NCBI RefSeq assembly: GCF_002111595.1
Contig: NZ_LUTN01000001.1
Span: 124,001-188,000, forward strand
Reading direction: 5' to 3'
DNA length: 64,000 bases
Source: Lonsdalea britannica
GTDB lineage: Bacteria > Pseudomonadota > Gammaproteobacteria > Enterobacterales > Enterobacteriaceae
The position numbers were made by a program, and so were the translations under genes. Shown one piece after another: positions 47,455 to 58,998 of the stretch. The notes beneath the pieces were generated by a model that did no database searches, had not been told where the DNA came from, and saw nothing but the letters and a program-made list of their open reading frames with translations. Each line of letters opens with the position of its first letter. Position 1 is the first letter of the stretch.

Positions 47455-48066
47455 ATGGCGGAACAAATTCAGACCACGGGTACAGAGTGGGTGGATATCG
47501 TTAGCGAAGATAACGAAGTCATCGGGCAGGCTAGCCGTCAGCAGATGCGCGCTCAACGTTTGCGCCATCGCGCGACCTACATCGTGGTTCATAACGGGAT
47601 GGGGCAAGTGCTGGCTCAGCGTCGTACGGACACCAAGGATTTTTATCCGGGGTGGCTGGATGCCACGGCTGGCGGCGTGGTGCAGAGCGGCGAAAATATG
47701 CTGGAGTCTGCCCGTCGTGAAGCCGAAGAAGAACTGGGCATTGCTGGCGTCCCGCTGGCTGAGCATGGTCTGTTTTACTACGAAAGCGACGACTGCCGCG
47801 TGTGGGGCGCGTTGTTTAGCTGCGTGAGCCACGGTCCGTTTGCACTTCAGGAAGAAGAAGTGGCGGAAGTCAGCTGGTTGACGCCGGAAGAGATTACGGC
47901 GCGTTGCGACGAGTTCACGCCGGATTCGCTGAAGGCGCTGTCGCTGTGGCTCAGCCGTAATACGGCCGGTGAACGTATGGCATCTGCACCACGCGTGGCG
48001 AAACCGCAGATCGATAAAACGCCGAAGGCGGACGACGGTGCGCCGGAAGTGACCGACGAGGCATAA
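47455..48066 (+). CDS. yfcD: Nudix hydrolase YfcD
   Basis: Nudix hydrolase of the IPP-isomerase-like branch; substrate not established. The Nudix box runs [20 protein letters not shown] and on into ELGI, with the REAEEE metal-binding core. It has 203 residues, about 23 more than E. coli YfcD: the extra is a C-terminal charged tail after [14 protein letters not shown] that looks disordered. AGAGG immediately precedes the ATG, a tight spacing. A bidirectional terminator separates it from pta. Confidence 0.92.
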   Translation: MAEQIQTTGTEWVDIVSEDNEVIGQASRQQMRAQRLRHRATYIVVHNGMGQVLAQRRTDTKDFYPGWLDATAGGVVQSGENMLESARREAEEELGIAGVPLAEHGLFYYESDDCRVWGALFSCVSHGPFALQEEEVAEVSWLTPEEITARCDEFTPDSLKALSLWLSRNTAGERMASAPRVAKPQIDKTPKADDGAPEVTDEA

Positions 48067-48182
48067 GCACGCTCAGCGGATATTTCTTCCAGGAAGAATG
48101 ACGGGGGCAGTTCGCCCCTTTCATATTGCCACGACTGAAACACCTTCGCAGGCCGGAGCGCCAACATCAGGATCGGGGCAAT

Positions 48183-48218
48183 AAAAAAACGCCAGTTCAG
48201 GAATGAACTGGCGTTTTT
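48183..48218. terminator. Bidirectional terminator between yfcD and pta
   Basis: ACGCCAGTTCA-GGAA-TGAACTGGCGT is a perfect 11-bp stem with a 4-base loop flanked by A7 and T5 tracts, so it can stop both convergent transcripts. Confidence 0.95.
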
Positions 48219-48239
48219 GTGCGTGGTTAACGCGTTAGC

Positions 48240-50384
48240 TTACTGTGCGATCTGCGTTGCCTGAATGGCGGTCAGCGCGACGGTGTAGACGATATCGTCA
48301 ACCAGTGCGCCGCGAGACAGGTCGTTCACCGGCTTACGCATACCCTGCAGCATCGGCCCAATGGAAATCAGGTCAGCGGAGCGCTGTACGGCTTTGTAAG
48401 TGGTGTTACCGGTGTTCAGATCCGGGAAGATGAACACGGTAGCCTGACCGGCAACCGGTGAGTTCGGCGCTTTGGACTTCGCAACGTCAGCCATGATGGC
48501 GGCGTCATACTGCAACGGGCCGTCGATGATCAGATCAGGACGTTTTTCCTGAGCGATACGGGTCGCGTCACGGACTTTTTCAACGTCGCTGCCTGCGCCG
48601 GAATTACCGGTGGAGTAGGAGATCATCGCAACACGCGGATCGACGCCAAACGCAGCGGCGGAATCGGCGGACTGGATGGCGATTTCTGCCAGCTGTTCAG
48701 CGGTCGGATCCGGGTTGATGGCGCAGTCGCCATAAACCAGAACCTGTTCCGGCAGCAGCATGAAGAACACGGAAGACACCAGAGAGCTGCCCGGCGCCGT
48801 TTTGATCAGCTGCAGCGGCGGACGGATGGTGTTGGCTGTGGTGTGAACCGCACCGGAAACCAGACCGTCAACTTCGTTCTGCTCCAGCATCAGCGTACCC
48901 AGTACGACGTTGTCTTCCAGCTGTTCGCGGGCGACGACTTCGGTCATGCCTTTGTTTTTACGCAGTTCGACCAGACGCGGTACATAGCGTTCGCGAACGG
49001 CGACCGGATCAACGATTTCGATGCCCTGACCCAGCTCTACGCCCTGAACGGCGGCGACGCGCTGGATCTCTTCCGGATTACCCAGCAGGACGCAGTGAGC
49101 GATACCGCGTTCGGCACAAATGGCCGCCGCTTTGATGGTACGCGGCTCGTCGCCTTCCGGCAGAACAATGCGTTTACCGGCTTTACGCGCCAGTTCGGTC
49201 AACTGGTAACGGAAGGCTGGCGGAGACAGGCGGCGAGAGCCTTCAGAGGCGGCAGACAGAGACTCGATCCACTCGGTGTTGATGTAGCGGGCGATATATT
49301 CCTGTACTTTTTCCACACGCTGGTGGTCGTCGGCAGGCACTTCCAGGCTGAAGCTCTGCAGCGTCAGCGAGGTCTGCCAGGTATTGGTCTCTACCATGAA
49401 GACAGGCAGGCCAGTCTGGAATGCGCGTTCGCACAGGGCGCTGATGCTCGGGTCCATTTCGTAGCCGCCGGTCAGCAGCAGGGCGCCGATTTCCACGCCG
49501 TTCATTGCCGCCAGGCTAGCAGCAACCAGAACGTCAGGACGGTCTGCTGAAGTCACCAGCAGGGAACCCGGACGGAAGTGCTCCAGCATGTTAGGAATGC
49601 TACGTGCGCAGAAGGTCACGGATTTAATGCGGCGCGTTTCGATATCGCCAGCATTGATCACGCGGGCGTTCAGATGTTTGGCCATATCCACTGCGCGAGT
49701 GGCGATCAGGTCAAAGCTCCACGGAATGCAGCCCAGTACCGGCAGCGGGCTGTTGGCGAACAGCTGCTTAGGATCGATATTGGCGACGCTTGCCTTGTTG
49801 GAGTCATCGAAGATTTCCGACAGATCCGGGCGAGTACGGCCTTGTTCGTCCACCGGTGCGTTCAGCTTGTTGATGATGACGCCGGTGATGTTCTGATTTT
49901 TGCTGCCGCCGAAGCTGGAGCGAGCCAGTTCGATGCGCTCTTTCAGCTGATCCGCAGAATCGTTGCCCAGCGCGGTGACGAACACGATTTCCGCATTCAG
50001 CGTTTTGGCAATTTCATAGTTCAGCGCGTTGGCGAACTGATGCTTACGGGTAGGAACCAGACCTTCTACCAGTACCACGTCGGCATCTTGGGTGTTTTCG
50101 TGGTAGCGGGCGATGATCTCTTCCAGCAGAACGTCCTGCTGGTTGGAGCTCAGCAGCGATTCCACGTGGCTCATCTGCAGCGGTTCTGCGGCATTGATTG
50201 CAGAATTGGCGCGGATGATCGCGGTGGTCTGATCCAGCACCTGTTCTTCAGAACGCGGCTGGGCGATAGGTTTGAACAAGCTCAGGCGGACGCCTTTCTG
50301 CTCCATGGAACGAATGACACCCAGGCTGACGCTGGTCAGACCCACACTGGTGCCAGTAGGAATCAACATGATTGTACGGGACAC
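48240..50384 (-). CDS. pta: Phosphate acetyltransferase
   Basis: Interconverts acetyl-CoA and acetyl phosphate; with AckA it forms the acetate overflow pathway. It has 714 residues, the long enterobacterial form: an N-terminal P-loop-like domain ([20 protein letters not shown]), a DRTGG domain in the middle and the catalytic PTA_PTB domain from about residue 390 ([20 protein letters not shown], then [20 protein letters not shown]). It follows ackA by 84 bases containing a hairpin. Confidence 0.97.
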   Translation of the reverse strand: MSRTIMLIPTGTSVGLTSVSLGVIRSMEQKGVRLSLFKPIAQPRSEEQVLDQTTAIIRANSAINAAEPLQMSHVESLLSSNQQDVLLEEIIARYHENTQDADVVLVEGLVPTRKHQFANALNYEIAKTLNAEIVFVTALGNDSADQLKERIELARSSFGGSKNQNITGVIINKLNAPVDEQGRTRPDLSEIFDDSNKASVANIDPKQLFANSPLPVLGCIPWSFDLIATRAVDMAKHLNARVINAGDIETRRIKSVTFCARSIPNMLEHFRPGSLLVTSADRPDVLVAASLAAMNGVEIGALLLTGGYEMDPSISALCERAFQTGLPVFMVETNTWQTSLTLQSFSLEVPADDHQRVEKVQEYIARYINTEWIESLSAASEGSRRLSPPAFRYQLTELARKAGKRIVLPEGDEPRTIKAAAICAERGIAHCVLLGNPEEIQRVAAVQGVELGQGIEIVDPVAVRERYVPRLVELRKNKGMTEVVAREQLEDNVVLGTLMLEQNEVDGLVSGAVHTTANTIRPPLQLIKTAPGSSLVSSVFFMLLPEQVLVYGDCAINPDPTAEQLAEIAIQSADSAAAFGVDPRVAMISYSTGNSGAGSDVEKVRDATRIAQEKRPDLIIDGPLQYDAAIMADVAKSKAPNSPVAGQATVFIFPDLNTGNTTYKAVQRSADLISIGPMLQGMRKPVNDLSRGALVDDIVYTVALTAIQATQIAQ

Positions 50385-50421
50385 GGCTTAACCTCTTTGC
50401 GGTTGCTCGTTGCTCAAAAAC

Positions 50422-50449
50422 AACTCCGTCAGCCTGAGCTGACGGAGTT
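50422..50449 (-). terminator. Hairpin with T tract between ackA and pta
   Basis: Minus strand: AACTCCGTCAG-CTCAGG-CTGACGGAGTT, an 11-bp stem, followed by GTTTTTGAG. It looks like an intrinsic terminator inside the ackA-pta operon and could give partial readthrough and so set the ackA to pta ratio. Confidence 0.85.
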
Positions 50450-50468
50450 AGGATACTGATTTTTTCGG

Positions 50469-51671
50469 TTACGCGGTCAGGCGGAGTGCGTCCTGCGCGA
50501 TAACCAGCTCTTCATTGGTCGGGATGACCAGAGCCGGGCGGGTGCCCTCTTTACCGATGTTGCCGCTGTTGCCGAAGCGCGCCGCCAGGTTGCGTTCGTG
50601 GTCGACTTCGAAGCCCAGCAGGCCCAGCTGTTTCAGGGTCAGCTCACGCACCATCGCCGCATTTTCACCGATGCCGCCGGTGAAGATCACGGCATCCAGA
50701 CGACCTTCCATCAGGGCGCTGTAAGCACCGATGTATTTAGCCAGACGGTGGCAGAATACGTTCATGGCGCGTTTAGCGTCAGGTTTCGTTTCGTAGTTGT
50801 CTTCAACATAACGACAGTCGCTGGTGACTTCGGTCAGACCCTGCAGGCCGGACTCTTTGGTCAGCATTTTGTTGATGTCGTCGATGCTCATGCCCAGCGC
50901 GTCGTGCAGGTGGAATACGATGGCCGGATCGATGTCACCGCTACGGGTGCCCATCACCAGACCTTCCAGCGGCGTCAGGCCCATGGAAGTATCAACACAT
51001 TTACCGTTGCGGATAGCAGATACGGAACCGCCGTTGCCCAGGTGGCAGGTGATTACGTTCAGTTCATCCAGCGGTTTGTTCAGCGCTTTAGCGGCTTCCT
51101 GAGACACATAGAAGTGGCTGGTGCCGTGCGCGCCGTAACGACGGATATGGTGTTCGGTGTACAGTTTGTACGGCAGAGCATACAGGTAGGATTCTTCCGG
51201 CATGGTCTGGTGGAACGCGGTGTCGAAAACGGCCACGTTTTTGTTAGCCAGGTTCGGGAAGGCTTTCAGGGCTTCGGCGATACCGATCAGGTGAGCCGGG
51301 TTGTGCAGCGGCGCAAACGGAACGGCATCTTTAATGCCTTGCAGAACGTTGCTGTCGATCACCGCAGACTGGGTGAATTTCTCGCCGCCGTGAACGATAC
51401 GGTGGCCGATAGCAACCAGCTGAGCGGAAAGCTCTGGTTTCTGGCTGAGGATCGTGTTGACGATAAAGTTCAGCGCTTCGCTGTGAGCTGCGCCAGCACC
51501 CAGATCGGCTTCCTGTTTGCCTCCGTCCAATTTCCATTTGATACGTGCTTCGGGAAGGTGGAAACATTCTGCCAGGCCAGACAGGTATTCGTCCCCGTTG
51601 ACGGCATCAATGATGGCAAACTTGAGGGATGAACTACCACAGTTTAGAACCAGGACTAACTTACTCGACAT
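50469..51671 (-). CDS. ackA: Acetate kinase
   Basis: Transfers phosphate between acetyl phosphate and ADP. It has 400 residues as in E. coli. Conserved pieces are [15 protein letters not shown] at the start, [42 protein letters not shown] with the ATP-phosphate loop, and [14 protein letters not shown] near the C-terminus. First gene of ackA-pta. Confidence 0.97.
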   Translation of the reverse strand: MSSKLVLVLNCGSSSLKFAIIDAVNGDEYLSGLAECFHLPEARIKWKLDGGKQEADLGAGAAHSEALNFIVNTILSQKPELSAQLVAIGHRIVHGGEKFTQSAVIDSNVLQGIKDAVPFAPLHNPAHLIGIAEALKAFPNLANKNVAVFDTAFHQTMPEESYLYALPYKLYTEHHIRRYGAHGTSHFYVSQEAAKALNKPLDELNVITCHLGNGGSVSAIRNGKCVDTSMGLTPLEGLVMGTRSGDIDPAIVFHLHDALGMSIDDINKMLTKESGLQGLTEVTSDCRYVEDNYETKPDAKRAMNVFCHRLAKYIGAYSALMEGRLDAVIFTGGIGENAAMVRELTLKQLGLLGFEVDHERNLAARFGNSGNIGKEGTRPALVIPTNEELVIAQDALRLTA

Positions 51672-52084
51672 GGAGGTACCTACTTGTTATACATGGTTAA
51701 AGAAATATCATGCGGCGCGCAGCATAGCGCGTAACGCGAATGACATTTATGATTAACATCATGGCTTGGTAGAATTTACCAGACATGACAATATAAAGTG
51801 TCGAAGTCACATGACGCTTGCACTAACAAATGCGGAGTGAAGGTGACATCGACGCTGTGAAACTTTGCTGTTGCCGGGCAAGATAAAGCTGACTCTGGGT
51901 GGGATTTGGCCTCACCAGTCAGAGGCGGAGGTCCGCCACCACGCCTTAAATGCAGTGCGGCAAAAGGCCGGAATTAGGATACCGATAGCGTTCGTTAAAC
52001 ACAAAATATATTTTAAGGTTATTAATTTTAGTTGGTGATTTGTACAGATTTTTTTATTTTTTATACGTGAAGTTGAGGTGTGCG
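51672..52084. other. ackA-yfbV divergent regulatory region
   Basis: 413 bases between divergent genes with no gene seen. It becomes AT-rich toward yfbV (about 52000-52070). It must contain both promoters; I could not assign ArcA or FNR sites with confidence. Confidence 0.5.
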
Positions 52085-52540
52085 ATGACGACAAATCCTA
52101 CCGGTAAAGCGGGCTGGTTCAAGCTGTTGAGACTCGGCCAGCACTATATGAAGACCTGGCCTGCAGACAAGCGTCTGGCCCCGGTATTTCCTGAAAACCG
52201 CGTTGTACGCACCACACTTTTCGCTATTCGCTTCATGCCGCCGCTGGCCGTTTTCACGCTCTCCTGGCAGGTGGCTCTGGGCGGTCAACTGGGGCCCGTC
52301 GTGGCAACCGCGCTGTTCGCGTTGAGTCTTCCGATGCAGGGATTGTGGTGGTTGGGTCGTCGCGCCATCACGCCATTGCCGCCTTCCTTATTGCAGTGGT
52401 TTCACGATATTCGTCAGCGACTACTGGACGCGGGACTCGCTCTGGCGCCGCTGGAAGAAAAGCCGACGTATCAGATGCTGGCTGACGTACTTAAACGCGC
52501 CTTCAAGCAGCTAGACAAGGCCTTTCTCGACGATCTTTGA
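52085..52540 (+). CDS. yfbV: UPF0208 membrane protein YfbV
   Basis: A 151-residue protein, same length as E. coli YfbV, with two hydrophobic helices in the centre ([20 protein letters not shown] and [20 protein letters not shown]). The N-terminal [20 protein letters not shown] and the ending [18 protein letters not shown] are nearly invariant. In E. coli it is linked to chromosome Ter macrodomain insulation; mechanism unclear. ATG 52085 has GAGG at 6 bases. Confidence 0.94.
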   Translation: MTTNPTGKAGWFKLLRLGQHYMKTWPADKRLAPVFPENRVVRTTLFAIRFMPPLAVFTLSWQVALGGQLGPVVATALFALSLPMQGLWWLGRRAITPLPPSLLQWFHDIRQRLLDAGLALAPLEEKPTYQMLADVLKRAFKQLDKAFLDDL

Positions 52541-52667
52541 TGTGGGTCTCGTTTTACCCCGTCTCTATTTCCTTCCGATACCGCTCTAAATCAAAAACTA
52601 CTTTGCAGGGAGTATGCGATTCTTCTTTTTACACCGACCTTGGCGGAAGGTGATTCTGGAGAGCGCC

Positions 52668-53162
52668 ATGGACATAACCAATGCCCAACGATTAATCCTG
52701 TCAAATCAATATCAAGTCATGACCCTGCTGGACCCAAAGAACGCAGAGCGATATCGGCGGTTGCGGACTATTATTGAGCGAGGCTATGGCCTGCAAATGC
52801 GTGAACTTGACCATGAGTTCGGCGATTTGAGCGAAGATATTTGCCGTATCATTATCAATATGATGGAAATGCACCACGCGCTACAGGTTTCCTGGAGCAA
52901 CTTGTCTCAAAAACCCGAGTTCAGCGAACGCCGACTGGCGTTTTTAGGTTTTGACGCCGCCACGGAAGCACGCTTTCTGGGATATGTTCGCTTCATGGTG
53001 CATACGGAAGGCCGTTATCTGCATTTTGACGCCGGTACGCACGGCTTTAATGCTCAAACCCCCATGTGGGATAAGTACTCGCGTATGCTTAACATTTGGC
53101 TTGCCTGTCTGCGGCAATATCACCTCAGCGCGGTGGAAATTTCACAAATCGTCAACGCTTGA
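52668..53162 (+). CDS. yfbU: YfbU family protein
   Basis: A 164-residue protein, equal in length to E. coli YfbU, from ATG 52668 (GGAGAG upstream): [38 protein letters not shown] and [18 protein letters not shown] are conserved. The function is not established; overproduction is toxic in E. coli. hxpA follows 19 bases later, so the two are probably one transcript. Confidence 0.94.
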   Translation: MDITNAQRLILSNQYQVMTLLDPKNAERYRRLRTIIERGYGLQMRELDHEFGDLSEDICRIIINMMEMHHALQVSWSNLSQKPEFSERRLAFLGFDAATEARFLGYVRFMVHTEGRYLHFDAGTHGFNAQTPMWDKYSRMLNIWLACLRQYHLSAVEISQIVNA

Positions 53163-53181
53163 TAAAGCAAAGAGGTTAACG

Positions 53182-53838
53182 GTGGAAGTTAAAGGTTTTC
53201 TGTTTGATCTGGACGGTACATTAGTCAACTCTTTACCTGTTGTTGAAAATGCCTGGCGCTGGTGGGCGGAGGGGCAAGGACTCGATCCACAGCGAGTACT
53301 TGATTTCATTCATGGTAAGCAAGCCATCACGTCGTTGCGTCACTTCCTTCACGATAAGAGTGAAGCGGACATTCAGCACGCTTATCAGGTATTGGAAGAG
53401 AGAGAATCGACGGATCTGGAAGGCATCACCGCCATGCCCGGCGCGCAGGCGCTGCTTCAGCGTCTGGAGGCGCTCAATGTGCCTTGGGCCATCGTCACCT
53501 CAGGGTCCGTGCCGATAGCCTATGCCCGCCATAAAGCCGCAGGGTTGTTAATGCCGCGAGAGTTTGTGACCGCGGAATGCGTCTCCCAAGGAAAACCGCA
53601 TCCGGACGCCTATCTGCTTGGCGCACAGCTGTTGGGGCTTAACCCGCAGGATTGCGCCGTCGTCGAAGACGCCCCCGCCGGAGTTCAGTCCGGTCTTGCC
53701 GCAAAGGCGAAAGTTATCGCTGTTAACGCACCGTCGGACACGCCCGATTTGGATAAAGTCGACATGGTGCTTAGCTCCCTGGAGCAGTTGGATGTGACGT
53801 CTGGCGACGCGGGTTTTGTCGTCACCGCGTCACGCTGA
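53182..53838 (+). CDS. hxpA: Hexitol/sugar phosphatase HxpA (YfbT)
   Basis: HAD-family phosphatase acting on sugar and sugar-alcohol phosphates in E. coli. The start is GTG 53182: AGAGG lies 6 bases upstream and the product begins MEVKGFLFDLDGTLVNSLPV, with nucleophile Asp9 and Asp11. Other HAD motifs are IVTSGS (motif II), Lys in CVSQGKPHPDAYLLGAQLLG (motif III) and VVEDAPAGVQSGLAA (motif IV). It has 218 residues. A T-tract terminator follows. Confidence 0.93.
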   Translation: MEVKGFLFDLDGTLVNSLPVVENAWRWWAEGQGLDPQRVLDFIHGKQAITSLRHFLHDKSEADIQHAYQVLEERESTDLEGITAMPGAQALLQRLEALNVPWAIVTSGSVPIAYARHKAAGLLMPREFVTAECVSQGKPHPDAYLLGAQLLGLNPQDCAVVEDAPAGVQSGLAAKAKVIAVNAPSDTPDLDKVDMVLSSLEQLDVTSGDAGFVVTASR

Positions 53839-53873
53839 AGATAACGAACGAGTGTGGGGAATAAAAATATCAA

Positions 53874-53896
53874 CCTTGCTTTTGCAGGGTTTTTTT
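53874..53896 (+). terminator. Terminator after hxpA
   Basis: CCTTGC-TTTT-GCAGGG forms a 6-bp stem with one G-U pair, followed by seven T. It lies 35 bases after the hxpA stop and before yfbS. Confidence 0.8.
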
Positions 53897-53947
53897 ATGT
53901 CATGCTGAGTTCTCTGTTTTAAGGATTGCCACTAACAGGAGGTGCTA

Positions 53948-55789
53948 GTGACCCGTGAGCTGCTATGGGTGTTGACGTTGTTGTTCATCGCCATCGTTTT
54001 GTTCGCCACCAACAAATTGCGAATGGATGTGGTCGCATTGCTGGTCATCATCGCTTTTGTCTTAAGCGGCACACTAACGTTGCCGGAAGCGTTGATGGGG
54101 TTTAGCGATCCAAACGTAATATTGATTGCCGCCTTGTTTGTCATCGGCGAGGGGTTGGTGCGGACCGGGGTCGCGTATCAGGTCGGCGACTGGTTAATGC
54201 ATGTCGCTGGAGAGAGTGAAGTTCGAATGTTGGTGCTGCTCATGCTGACTGTCGCGGGGCTGGGCGCGTTTATGAGCTCCACCGGCGTCGTGGCGATTTT
54301 TATTCCGGTGGTGCTGAATGTCGCGGCACGCATGAAGAGTTCGCCCGCTCGTCTGTTGATGCCCCTGAGTTTCGCCGGCCTGATCAGCGGTATGATGACC
54401 TTGGTTGCTACCGCGCCCAACATGGTGGTTAACAGCGAACTGATGCGCAACCATATCGCGGGCTTTGGCTTTTTCGGCATGACGCCCATCGGCGTAGTGG
54501 TTCTGTTGGTCGGTATTGGCTATATGCTGGTGGCGCGTTTCTGGCTGGGGAGTAACGACAGCGGCGATAATAAAGACGCGTGGAAGCGAAAGACATTTCG
54601 GGATTTGATCCGCGACTACAAGCTGACGGGACGAGCGCGGCGGCTGGCGATTCGAAGGGGTTCGCCGTTTGTCGGCCAGCGGCTGGACGATCTTAACTTG
54701 CGCCAGCGTTTCGGCGCTAACGTCGTAGGGATCGAGCGCTGGCGCAAGTTCAGACGAGTGATGATTAGCGTTGCGGTGAATACTGAACTGCGCCTGAACG
54801 ATGTTCTGTTGATCGATATGTCGGCTTCCGACGTCGACCTGCGTGAGTTCTGCTCTGCGCATCTGCTGGAGCCCATGGTGCTGCGCGGCGAATATTTCTC
54901 TGAGCAGGCGCGTGATGTTGGCATGGCGGAAGTTTCACTGATCCCAGACTCGGAGCTGGTGGGTAAAACTCTTCAGGATGCGATGTTTCGTAGCCGATAT
55001 GGTCTGACGGTGGTGGGGATACGCCGCAACGGCGAAGCGCTGGACGGCGCGCTGTCGAATGAGCCGCTTCAATTGGGCGATATCCTGCTGGTGATCGGGG
55101 ACTGGCGTAATATTCGCCAGCTGTATCAGCAAAAACAGAATTTTATCGTGCTGAATTTACCCGCCGAAGTGGACGAAGTGGCCCCCGCGAAAAGTCAGGC
55201 GCCTCATGCGTTGTTCTGCCTCGCGTTGATGATCGCCATGATGCTGACCGATGAGATCCCTAATGCGGTCGCGGCGCTGATCGCCTGTCTGATGATGGGC
55301 CAATTTCGCTGCATTGATATGGAGAGCGCCTATCGCGCGGTACACTGGCCGAGCCTGATGCTGATTATCGGTATGATGCCCTTTGCGCTGGCGCTGGAGA
55401 AAACGGGCGGAGTGGCGATGATTGTCAAAGGATTGATGGACGTCGCGGGGGATGCCGGGCCGCAGGTGATGCTGGCGTGTCTGTTCGTTCTGTGTGCGGT
55501 GATCGGTCTGTTCATTTCGAATACGGCGACGGCGGTGCTCATGGCACCCATTGCTATCGCCGCAGCCGACCAAATGCAGGTGTCGCCTTATCCGTTTGCC
55601 ATGATTATTGCTATCGCCGCTTCAGCGGCATTCATGACGCCCGTCTCTTCGCCGGTGAATACGTTGGTATTAGCACCGGGCGGTTACCGGTTCAGCGACT
55701 TCCTTAAAATCGGGGTGCCTTTCACCGTATTGGTCATGGGCGTGAGCGTCGTGATGATCCCGTGGCTCTACCCGTTCTCCCCGTTATAG
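53948..55789 (+). CDS. yfbS: SLC13-family permease YfbS with two TrkA-C domains
   Basis: Inner-membrane protein of the divalent anion:Na+ symporter family, about 613 residues. Two blocks of helices (residues 1-200 and 410-613) flank two cytoplasmic TrkA-C/RCK-C domains ([20 protein letters not shown], and [20 protein letters not shown]). The NTATA-type loop [15 protein letters not shown] is present. Substrate unknown. The GTG at 53948 is chosen because AGGAGG lies 5 bases upstream. The stop overlaps the convergent yfbR stop by 6 bases. Confidence 0.92.
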   Translation: MTRELLWVLTLLFIAIVLFATNKLRMDVVALLVIIAFVLSGTLTLPEALMGFSDPNVILIAALFVIGEGLVRTGVAYQVGDWLMHVAGESEVRMLVLLMLTVAGLGAFMSSTGVVAIFIPVVLNVAARMKSSPARLLMPLSFAGLISGMMTLVATAPNMVVNSELMRNHIAGFGFFGMTPIGVVVLLVGIGYMLVARFWLGSNDSGDNKDAWKRKTFRDLIRDYKLTGRARRLAIRRGSPFVGQRLDDLNLRQRFGANVVGIERWRKFRRVMISVAVNTELRLNDVLLIDMSASDVDLREFCSAHLLEPMVLRGEYFSEQARDVGMAEVSLIPDSELVGKTLQDAMFRSRYGLTVVGIRRNGEALDGALSNEPLQLGDILLVIGDWRNIRQLYQQKQNFIVLNLPAEVDEVAPAKSQAPHALFCLALMIAMMLTDEIPNAVAALIACLMMGQFRCIDMESAYRAVHWPSLMLIIGMMPFALALEKTGGVAMIVKGLMDVAGDAGPQVMLACLFVLCAVIGLFISNTATAVLMAPIAIAAADQMQVSPYPFAMIIAIAASAAFMTPVSSPVNTLVLAPGGYRFSDFLKIGVPFTVLVMGVSVVMIPWLYPFSPL

Positions 55790-56383
55790 CGGGGAGTCCT
55801 GGCTGATTTCATCCAAGGAGAGGCTGAAGCTTGGAATGAACACGGTCATGAAATAGTCCATTTCCTGACTGTGTCGTTGTTGCAGCGTTTTTTCCAGACG
55901 CGCTTTGGCCAATACGAATTCGTTATTGCCTGCCGACAGTTCTTCCAGACATTTCAGGTAGGCGCACAGCGCATCAGCCTGTTTGACCACCGCATGCTCT
56001 TCCTCGCTGGTATAGGTATCATCCAGCAGCATGCGATAGTCTTCCTGCAGTTCGCTTGGCAGCATATCGATAAGCTTTTGCTGAGCGATTTTCTCGATCT
56101 TCTTATATTCGTGCGCCATCTGGGCGTTGTAATACTTGATGGGCGTCGGCATATCGCCGGTCAGCACTTCGCTGGCATCGTGGTACATCGCGAGCAGGGC
56201 GATACGCTCGGCATTGAGATCCCCGCCGAATTTTCGGTTTCTGATAACGGCAAGCGCATGGGCCACAAACGCGACCTGCAAACTATGTTCCGAGACGTTT
56301 TCCGTGCGGACGTTACGCATCAGCGGCCAGCGGTTAATCAGTTTTAGACGGGATAGATGGGCGAAGAAATGACTTTGAACCAT
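55784..56383 (-). CDS. yfbR: 5'-deoxynucleotidase YfbR
   Basis: HD-domain phosphohydrolase that removes phosphate from dNMPs, feeding a dCTP deaminase-independent route to dUMP. It has 199 residues (E. coli 199). The metal ligands are His33 in [14 protein letters not shown], His68-Asp69 in [20 protein letters not shown] and a later Asp in [15 protein letters not shown]. Lies next to alaA on the same strand with 150 bases between; its 3' end overlaps yfbS tail to tail. Confidence 0.95.
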   Translation of the reverse strand: MVQSHFFAHLSRLKLINRWPLMRNVRTENVSEHSLQVAFVAHALAVIRNRKFGGDLNAERIALLAMYHDASEVLTGDMPTPIKYYNAQMAHEYKKIEKIAQQKLIDMLPSELQEDYRMLLDDTYTSEEEHAVVKQADALCAYLKCLEELSAGNNEFVLAKARLEKTLQQRHSQEMDYFMTVFIPSFSLSLDEISQDSPL

Positions 56384-56533
56384 AGCACTCTCTCAATACG
56401 CGGAGGGAAAAACCATTGTGGTCGCTTGACGCAGAATTAGCAACTCAGCCCCGGCGCTCGGTGGGGTGGGAATCGGATGAAAAAACGGGCAGTGCCATAA
56501 AGCGCCGCCCGTGTGATGTACCGACCGCAGTGA

Positions 56534-57748
56534 TTACTGGTGGTAGTGTTCGAGGAAACGTCCCAGCTTATGCACGGCCATATCCAGCTCGTCGACGCGC
56601 GGCAGCGTCACGATGCGAACATGGTCTGGCTCCGGCCAGTTGAACGCGCTCCCCTGAACCAGCAGCACTTTTTCCTGCAGCAGCAGATCCAGCACCAGCT
56701 TCTGGTCGTCGTGAAGGTTGAAACGCTTCGCGTCGATACGCGGGAACATATAGAGAGCACCGGACGGTTTCACGCAGGAGACGCCGGGGATCTGGTTAAT
56801 CAATTCCCAGGCGCGATTACGCTGTTCATACAAACGGCCGCCGGGGCGAATAAATTCACTGATGCTCTGATAACCGCCGAGCGCCGTCTGAATTGCATGT
56901 TGCATGGGGACGTTGGCGCAAAGACGCATCGAGGCGAGCATCTCCAGCCCTTCGATATAGCCTTTCGCATGCTTTTTGGGGCCGTTCAATACCATCCATC
57001 CCTGACGGAACCCAGCCACGCGATAGGTCTTCGACAGGCCGTTGAACGTCACCGTGAGCAGGTCCGGCGCCAGTGCCGCAATGGAGTGGTGCTGGGCTTC
57101 GTCATACAGAATCTTGTCGTAGATCTCATCGGCGAAAATGATCAGGTCGTTTTGACGGGCGATCTCGACGATCTCCATCAACAGCTCTTTGCTGTAAACG
57201 GCGCCGGTGGGGTTATTCGGGTTAATGATGACGATACCGCGCGTGTTCGGCGTGATTTTTTTACGAATATCATCCAGGTCAGGAAACCAGCCGGACTCTT
57301 CGTCACAGCGATAGTGCACGGCTTTACCGTTCGACAGCGATACGGCGGCCGTCCATAAAGGATAGTCCGGCGCAGGCACCAGCATTTCGTCGCCATTATT
57401 CAGGAGAGCCTGCATGGACTGCACGATGAGTTCGGAGACGCCGTTGCCGATGTAAACGTCTTCTACGGTGATGTCACGCAGCCCGCGCGCCTGATAGTGC
57501 TGGACGATGGCCTTACGGGCGGAATAGAGTCCTTTCGAGTCGCAATAACCTTGCGCGGTCGGCAGGTTCCTAATCACGTCAACCAGAATTTCATCGGGGG
57601 CTTCGAAACCGAATGGGGCAGGGTTGCCGATGTTAAGTTTAAGAACCTTGTTGCCTTCTTCTTCCAACCGTTTGGCTTCTTTTAACACCGGGCCACGGAT
57701 GTCATAACAAACATTTTCCAATTTCTTGGATTTTTCGATAGGGGACAT
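56534..57748 (-). CDS. alaA: Glutamate-pyruvate aminotransferase AlaA
   Basis: PLP enzyme that makes alanine from pyruvate and glutamate. It has 404 residues (E. coli 405). Conserved parts are VLKLNIGNPAPFGFEAPDEI, INPNNPTGAVYSKELL and FADEIYDKILYD, with the PLP lysine at Lys240 in FNGLSKTYRVAGFRQGWM. The long gap upstream is shared with the LrhA/HexA-type regulator gene. Confidence 0.95.
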   Translation of the reverse strand: MSPIEKSKKLENVCYDIRGPVLKEAKRLEEEGNKVLKLNIGNPAPFGFEAPDEILVDVIRNLPTAQGYCDSKGLYSARKAIVQHYQARGLRDITVEDVYIGNGVSELIVQSMQALLNNGDEMLVPAPDYPLWTAAVSLSNGKAVHYRCDEESGWFPDLDDIRKKITPNTRGIVIINPNNPTGAVYSKELLMEIVEIARQNDLIIFADEIYDKILYDEAQHHSIAALAPDLLTVTFNGLSKTYRVAGFRQGWMVLNGPKKHAKGYIEGLEMLASMRLCANVPMQHAIQTALGGYQSISEFIRPGGRLYEQRNRAWELINQIPGVSCVKPSGALYMFPRIDAKRFNLHDDQKLVLDLLLQEKVLLVQGSAFNWPEPDHVRIVTLPRVDELDMAVHKLGRFLEHYHQ

Positions 57749-58998
57749 TTAACAAACCTTGTACAGGAAGGTTCCTGAATAGTAGACGCTTAATCGGCTT
57801 AATGTACTCCTCCTGACGCGGATTTTGAAGAATGATCCTCTATGAATCCGCTATCTCAAAAACCGTGGGTAGCGCCAATTCCATAGTGTAAAAAACTGTT
57901 ATTTTTTTATTTGTTGTCTTTTTAGACTGTATAAATCCATTTCTTTGTCTTTTTCGATTGGAAAGGGCGCGGGATAAGGTGATTTGTGCGACGTCAGGGG
58001 GAACTCGTGGCGGCCTGGGGTACGCAATTTCAAAGTGAGTTTCTCATTTGAACGCAAATGCATCACTATTATTGCCTGTTTCCCTGGACCATGACCTGAC
58101 GTAAAAGGGACCACTCGATTTAGGCAATAACCCTATTTTTCGCAATGGCTGGAATAGCGGGTAAAAAACCAATCTTATTTAGGTGTAGCCTTTACATGTA
58201 ACCGATTAAAATAAAGGGATTTCTTATTTTATTATTGAGACTCGCCTTCCCTGATATGAAATTAACACCGTTTGTAATAGCCGTGACTATTTTAGAGCAT
58301 CTTGTCACAAAGGGTAGGCCAGCCAATAAATACTCGTCTATTTTGAATTCGAATATGCAATTAATAGAGCCTCGTCTTTTCTTTTCGATGCCTTTACAAA
58401 AGTTTTTTCACAATGATCAATCTAGTAATATTAATAGGTAATATAGGATTTTTCAGATTGTTATAGATGGGCTCTTGTCAGATTAATCACTCGAGTTACA
58501 TTATAGCCAATAACGAGTTTGTAGATGACATAAAACTTAATTCTGGTATCTTATATCAGAATATTTTACGAGTAGGTCATCGTATATTGCTTGGCGATGA
58601 AGTGGGCGGTTACGGTGAATTCAGATAAATCGTAACGTATTGAAATGACGACATTAAGTTATCTATTTTACTGAAAGGTACTCTGTAAATACAGAGACTT
58701 TCGTCAACGTCGGCTTTTATCATGTCAATCCGCTCTCTTTAGCGTACTAGTGCGCGCAAGACTTTTATTTTATTATCTAAAATAAATAGCCGTTCTTTTT
58801 ATCGGCGGCTCGAATCAATAAAATGAACAGGTAAGGGAGAGGGCGAAAAAAAAGCGATGTGGTAACGAAACATTAAGTATTTTTTGCCGTAACCGTTCAT
58901 CTACGATACTGTCTTTCATTGTATGCCGACGTTGTCGGGATACGTATCCAACACCAGGTATGTTAGTTAATAATTAAAATAGATAAGTGAAGAACCGT
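57749..58998. other. 1.25 kb alaA-lrhA intergenic region
   Basis: Long AT-rich region with no gene I can support; a 68-codon frame at 58235-58441 lacks a ribosome site and similarity. It should hold the alaA promoter and a long leader for the regulator gene. Positions 58240-58990 contain many short T and A runs, typical of H-NS-bound regulatory DNA, but no named operator could be assigned. Confidence 0.5.

Noticed and set aside
50598-51632. 344-codon plus-strand open frame opposite ackA
   Set aside because: Antisense shadow of a GC-rich conserved gene; the Gln/Val/Phe-rich product is typical of such shadows.
58235-58441. 68-codon frame in the lrhA leader
   Set aside because: No ribosome site or similarity; product composition looks random.
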